A stretch of 6,923 nt of DNA from Clostridiales bacterium (GTDB lineage Bacteria; Bacillota; Clostridia; Oscillospirales; Oscillospiraceae): contig DYBS01000103.1 of the NCBI GenBank assembly GCA_019418525.1, forward strand, positions 1-6,923. The letters are read 5' to 3'. The position numbers were made by a program, and so were the translations under genes. The notes beneath the pieces were generated by a model that worked only from the letters and a program-made list of their open reading frames with translations, made no database searches and had not been told where the DNA came from. Of this stretch, positions 5,594-6,923 are shown piece after piece. Numbering within the stretch: position 1 is the stretch's first letter; each line of letters begins with the position of its first letter.

Positions 5594-6688
5594 AAGAAAA
5601 CAGTATCCCTGACGGTGGCTCTGGCCCTGTCCGCCGGCCTGCTGGCCGGCTGTTCCGGCACGGCGTCCAATCCCGGTTCCGCTTCCGAGGACCGTGTGGT
5701 CAACGTGTGCAGCTGGGGGGAATACATCGACGAATCGCTCATCTCGGAATTCGAGGAGCAGACCGGTATCAAGGTCAACTATCAGACCGTCCCCAGCAAT
5801 GAGGAGCTCTACTCCATCCTCAGCCTGGGCGGCGCCAACTACGACGTCATCGTTCCCTCCGACTACATGATCTCCCAGCTCATCGAGGAGGACATGCTGG
5901 CCGAGCTGAACTATGACAACATTCCCAATTTCGACCTGATCGCCGACCGGTTCAAGAACCTCTCCTACGACCCCGAGAACAAATATACCGTTCCCTATAC
6001 CTGGGGCACCCTGGGTATCATCTACAACTCCTCCATGGTGGATGAGGAGATCACCAGCTGGGACGCCATGTTCGACACCAAGTATGCCGACCAGGTGCTG
6101 ATGATCAACAACTCCCGTGACGCCCTGGGCATCGCCCTGATGGACCTGGGCTACTCGGTGAACACCGACAGTGCGGATGAGCTCCAGGCCGCCTACGAGC
6201 GTCTGGCCAAGGCCAAAGAGGACGGCGTCTATCAGGCTTTCGTCATGGACGAGGTCTTTGACAAGATGGAGTCCGGCGAGGCCGCCATCACCACCTATTA
6301 TGCCGGCGACTACCTGTCCATGCTGGAGAACAACCCTGATCTGAAGTACGTGGTCCCCGAGGAGGGCTCCAACTGGTTCGTGGACGCCATGTGTGTCCTC
6401 AAGGATGCCGAGAACAAGGACGAGGCTGAGGAGTGGATCAACTTCATGTGCTCCACCGAGGCCTCCCTGCGGAACATGGACTACATCTGGTACGCCTCCC
6501 CCAACGAGGAGGCCCTGGAGCAGTATCCCGCCTACTACGAGGAGAACTACGGCGAGCCCCTGGACCAGGAGCTCTATGAGATCATGGCCGCTCCTCAGGA
6601 TGTGCTGGACCGCTGCGAGGCCTATCTGGTCCGCCCCGAGGAGACCCGCACCCTGTACAACGACCTGTGGACTCAGCTGAGCATCTGA
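5591..6688 (+). CDS. potD: Polyamine-binding lipoprotein PotD
   Basis: PotD captures spermidine/putrescine outside the membrane and delivers it to PotBC. The 365-residue precursor has a lipoprotein signal peptide with the lipobox LAGC and Cys21 as the lipid anchor, as expected in a Gram-positive cell. The mature protein is a periplasmic-binding-protein fold with family signatures: VCSWGEYIDESLISEFEEQT at 39-58, YDVIVPSDYM at 84-93, TVPYTWGTLGIIYN at 133-146 and NWFVDAM at 261-267. W42, Y45, W262 and D265 sit where the family lines the polyamine pocket. The 173-177 stretch reads NNSRD; from memory, the E. coli counterpart is DDARE, so one acidic pocket residue seems replaced by Asn. The start is TTG with a good ribosome site. 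A strong terminator follows. Substrate preference within the polyamines is inference. Confidence 0.94.
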   Translation: MKKTVSLTVALALSAGLLAGCSGTASNPGSASEDRVVNVCSWGEYIDESLISEFEEQTGIKVNYQTVPSNEELYSILSLGGANYDVIVPSDYMISQLIEEDMLAELNYDNIPNFDLIADRFKNLSYDPENKYTVPYTWGTLGIIYNSSMVDEEITSWDAMFDTKYADQVLMINNSRDALGIALMDLGYSVNTDSADELQAAYERLAKAKEDGVYQAFVMDEVFDKMESGEAAITTYYAGDYLSMLENNPDLKYVVPEEGSNWFVDAMCVLKDAENKDEAEEWINFMCSTEASLRNMDYIWYASPNEEALEQYPAYYEENYGEPLDQELYEIMAAPQDVLDRCEAYLVRPEETRTLYNDLWTQLSI

Positions 6689-6710
6689 TCCCACACCTCT
6701 GAAAACATCG

Positions 6711-6746
6711 ACCGGCGGCAGCCTGTGGGCTGCCGCCGGTTTTCTT
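6711..6746 (+). terminator. Rho-independent terminator of the pot operon
   Basis: ACCGGCGGCAGCC (6711-6723) pairs perfectly over 13 bp with GGCTGCCGCCGGT (6728-6740) around a TGTG loop and is followed by TTTTCTT. It lies 22 bases after the potD stop codon and ends the operon. Confidence 0.94.
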
Positions 6747-6750
6747 ACCC

Positions 6751-6779
6751 TTGCAAAGCGAAGCAAAAGCGTGTAAACT
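6751..6779 (+). promoter_or_regulatory. Probable promoter of the downstream thioesterase gene
   Basis: TTGCAA at 6751-6756, a 17-base spacer and TAAACT at 6774-6779 match a sigma-A promoter at four of six positions in each box. It sits just after the pot terminator and about 40 bases before the next start codon. A separate promoter is expected here because the terminator is strong, but the boxes are not consensus. Confidence 0.5.
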
Positions 6780-6818
6780 TGCCTTGTTATCCCAAATCAA
6801 ACTGGAGCGTGATCACCC

Positions 6819-6923
6819 ATGTCCATTTCCGTCGGCGCTCGTGGCTGTGCTGAGACCACCGTCACCGAGCAGAATACCGCCCTTGCCATGGGCAGCCGCC
6901 TGCTGCCCGTGTTCGCCACCCCC
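6819..6923 (+). CDS. Thioesterase family protein, FlK-like hotdog fold (5' part only)
   Basis: Only the first 35 codons are present. The stretch TVTEQNTALAMGSRLLPVFATP at 14-35 is the typical start of small hotdog-fold thioesterases related to fluoroacetyl-CoA thioesterase FlK, which hydrolyse acyl-CoA thioesters in the cytoplasm. From memory, the Thr in VFAT (T34 here) corresponds to the catalytic Thr of FlK; the other catalytic residues (Glu, His) would lie past the right edge. Such proteins are common in gut Clostridia and their substrate is usually unknown, so fluoroacetate resistance should not be assumed. The ATG at 6819 is preceded by GGAG at a rather long spacing of 11 bases. The gene lies after the pot terminator and so is probably a separate unit. 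Confidence 0.75.
   Translation, partial: MSISVGARGCAETTVTEQNTALAMGSRLLPVFATP

Noticed and set aside
5483..6766. A 427-codon minus-strand frame antisense to potD
   Set aside because: It runs through the pot terminator and the potC-potD gap; its composition is that of an antisense shadow, and potD on the plus strand has clear signatures.

Overview
The window looks like chromosomal DNA from a GC-rich member of the Clostridia, probably Oscillospiraceae (Flavonifractor/Pseudoflavonifractor-like). This rests on the strong G/C third-position bias, the ybeY...era-recO order typical of Firmicutes, strong AGGAGG-type ribosome sites, a lipoprotein PotD, and a FlK-like thioesterase. The genus is inference. 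I see no phage, insertion sequence, CRISPR array or defence genes.

Left half (1-2445, minus strand). A consensus sigma-A promoter (TTGACA-17-TATAAT) drives tRNA-Pro(CGG), which has an encoded CCA and a perfect 13-bp rho-independent terminator 2 bp beyond it. Then come ybeY (16S rRNA maturation endonuclease), a small broken lipoprotein reading frame, era (ribosome-assembly GTPase) and the start of recO, cut by the left edge. The terminator-to-ybeY gap is only 29 bp, with no visible promoter, so ybeY-era-recO may depend on readthrough from the tRNA promoter. Many Firmicutes carry dgkA and/or cdd between ybeY and era. Here that place holds a lipoprotein frame with no normal start codon and one in-frame TAG, followed by about 70 further open codons.

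Centre (2446-2649). A divergent intergenic region holds an AT-rich inverted repeat, a near-consensus promoter (TTGACA-17-TATAGT), and a leader of about 70 nt with a strong hairpin before potA.

Right half (2545-6746, plus strand). A complete polyamine-type ABC importer operon, potA-potB-potC-potD: ATPase, two permeases and a lipoprotein binding protein. potA/potB overlap by 11 nt and potB/potC by 4 nt. potD follows a 52-bp gap with a hairpin and starts at TTG, an arrangement that could set the binding protein's level apart from the ABC genes. A perfect 13-bp terminator ends the operon. After it come a probable promoter and the first 35 codons of a FlK/hotdog-type thioesterase, cut by the right edge.

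Overall this is ordinary core and transport content. I see no convincing new system. The points most worth a second look are the disrupted lipoprotein frame, the terminator placed just before ybeY, the leader and intergenic inverted repeats of the pot operon, and the acidic PotA tail whose codons supply the potB ribosome-binding site.
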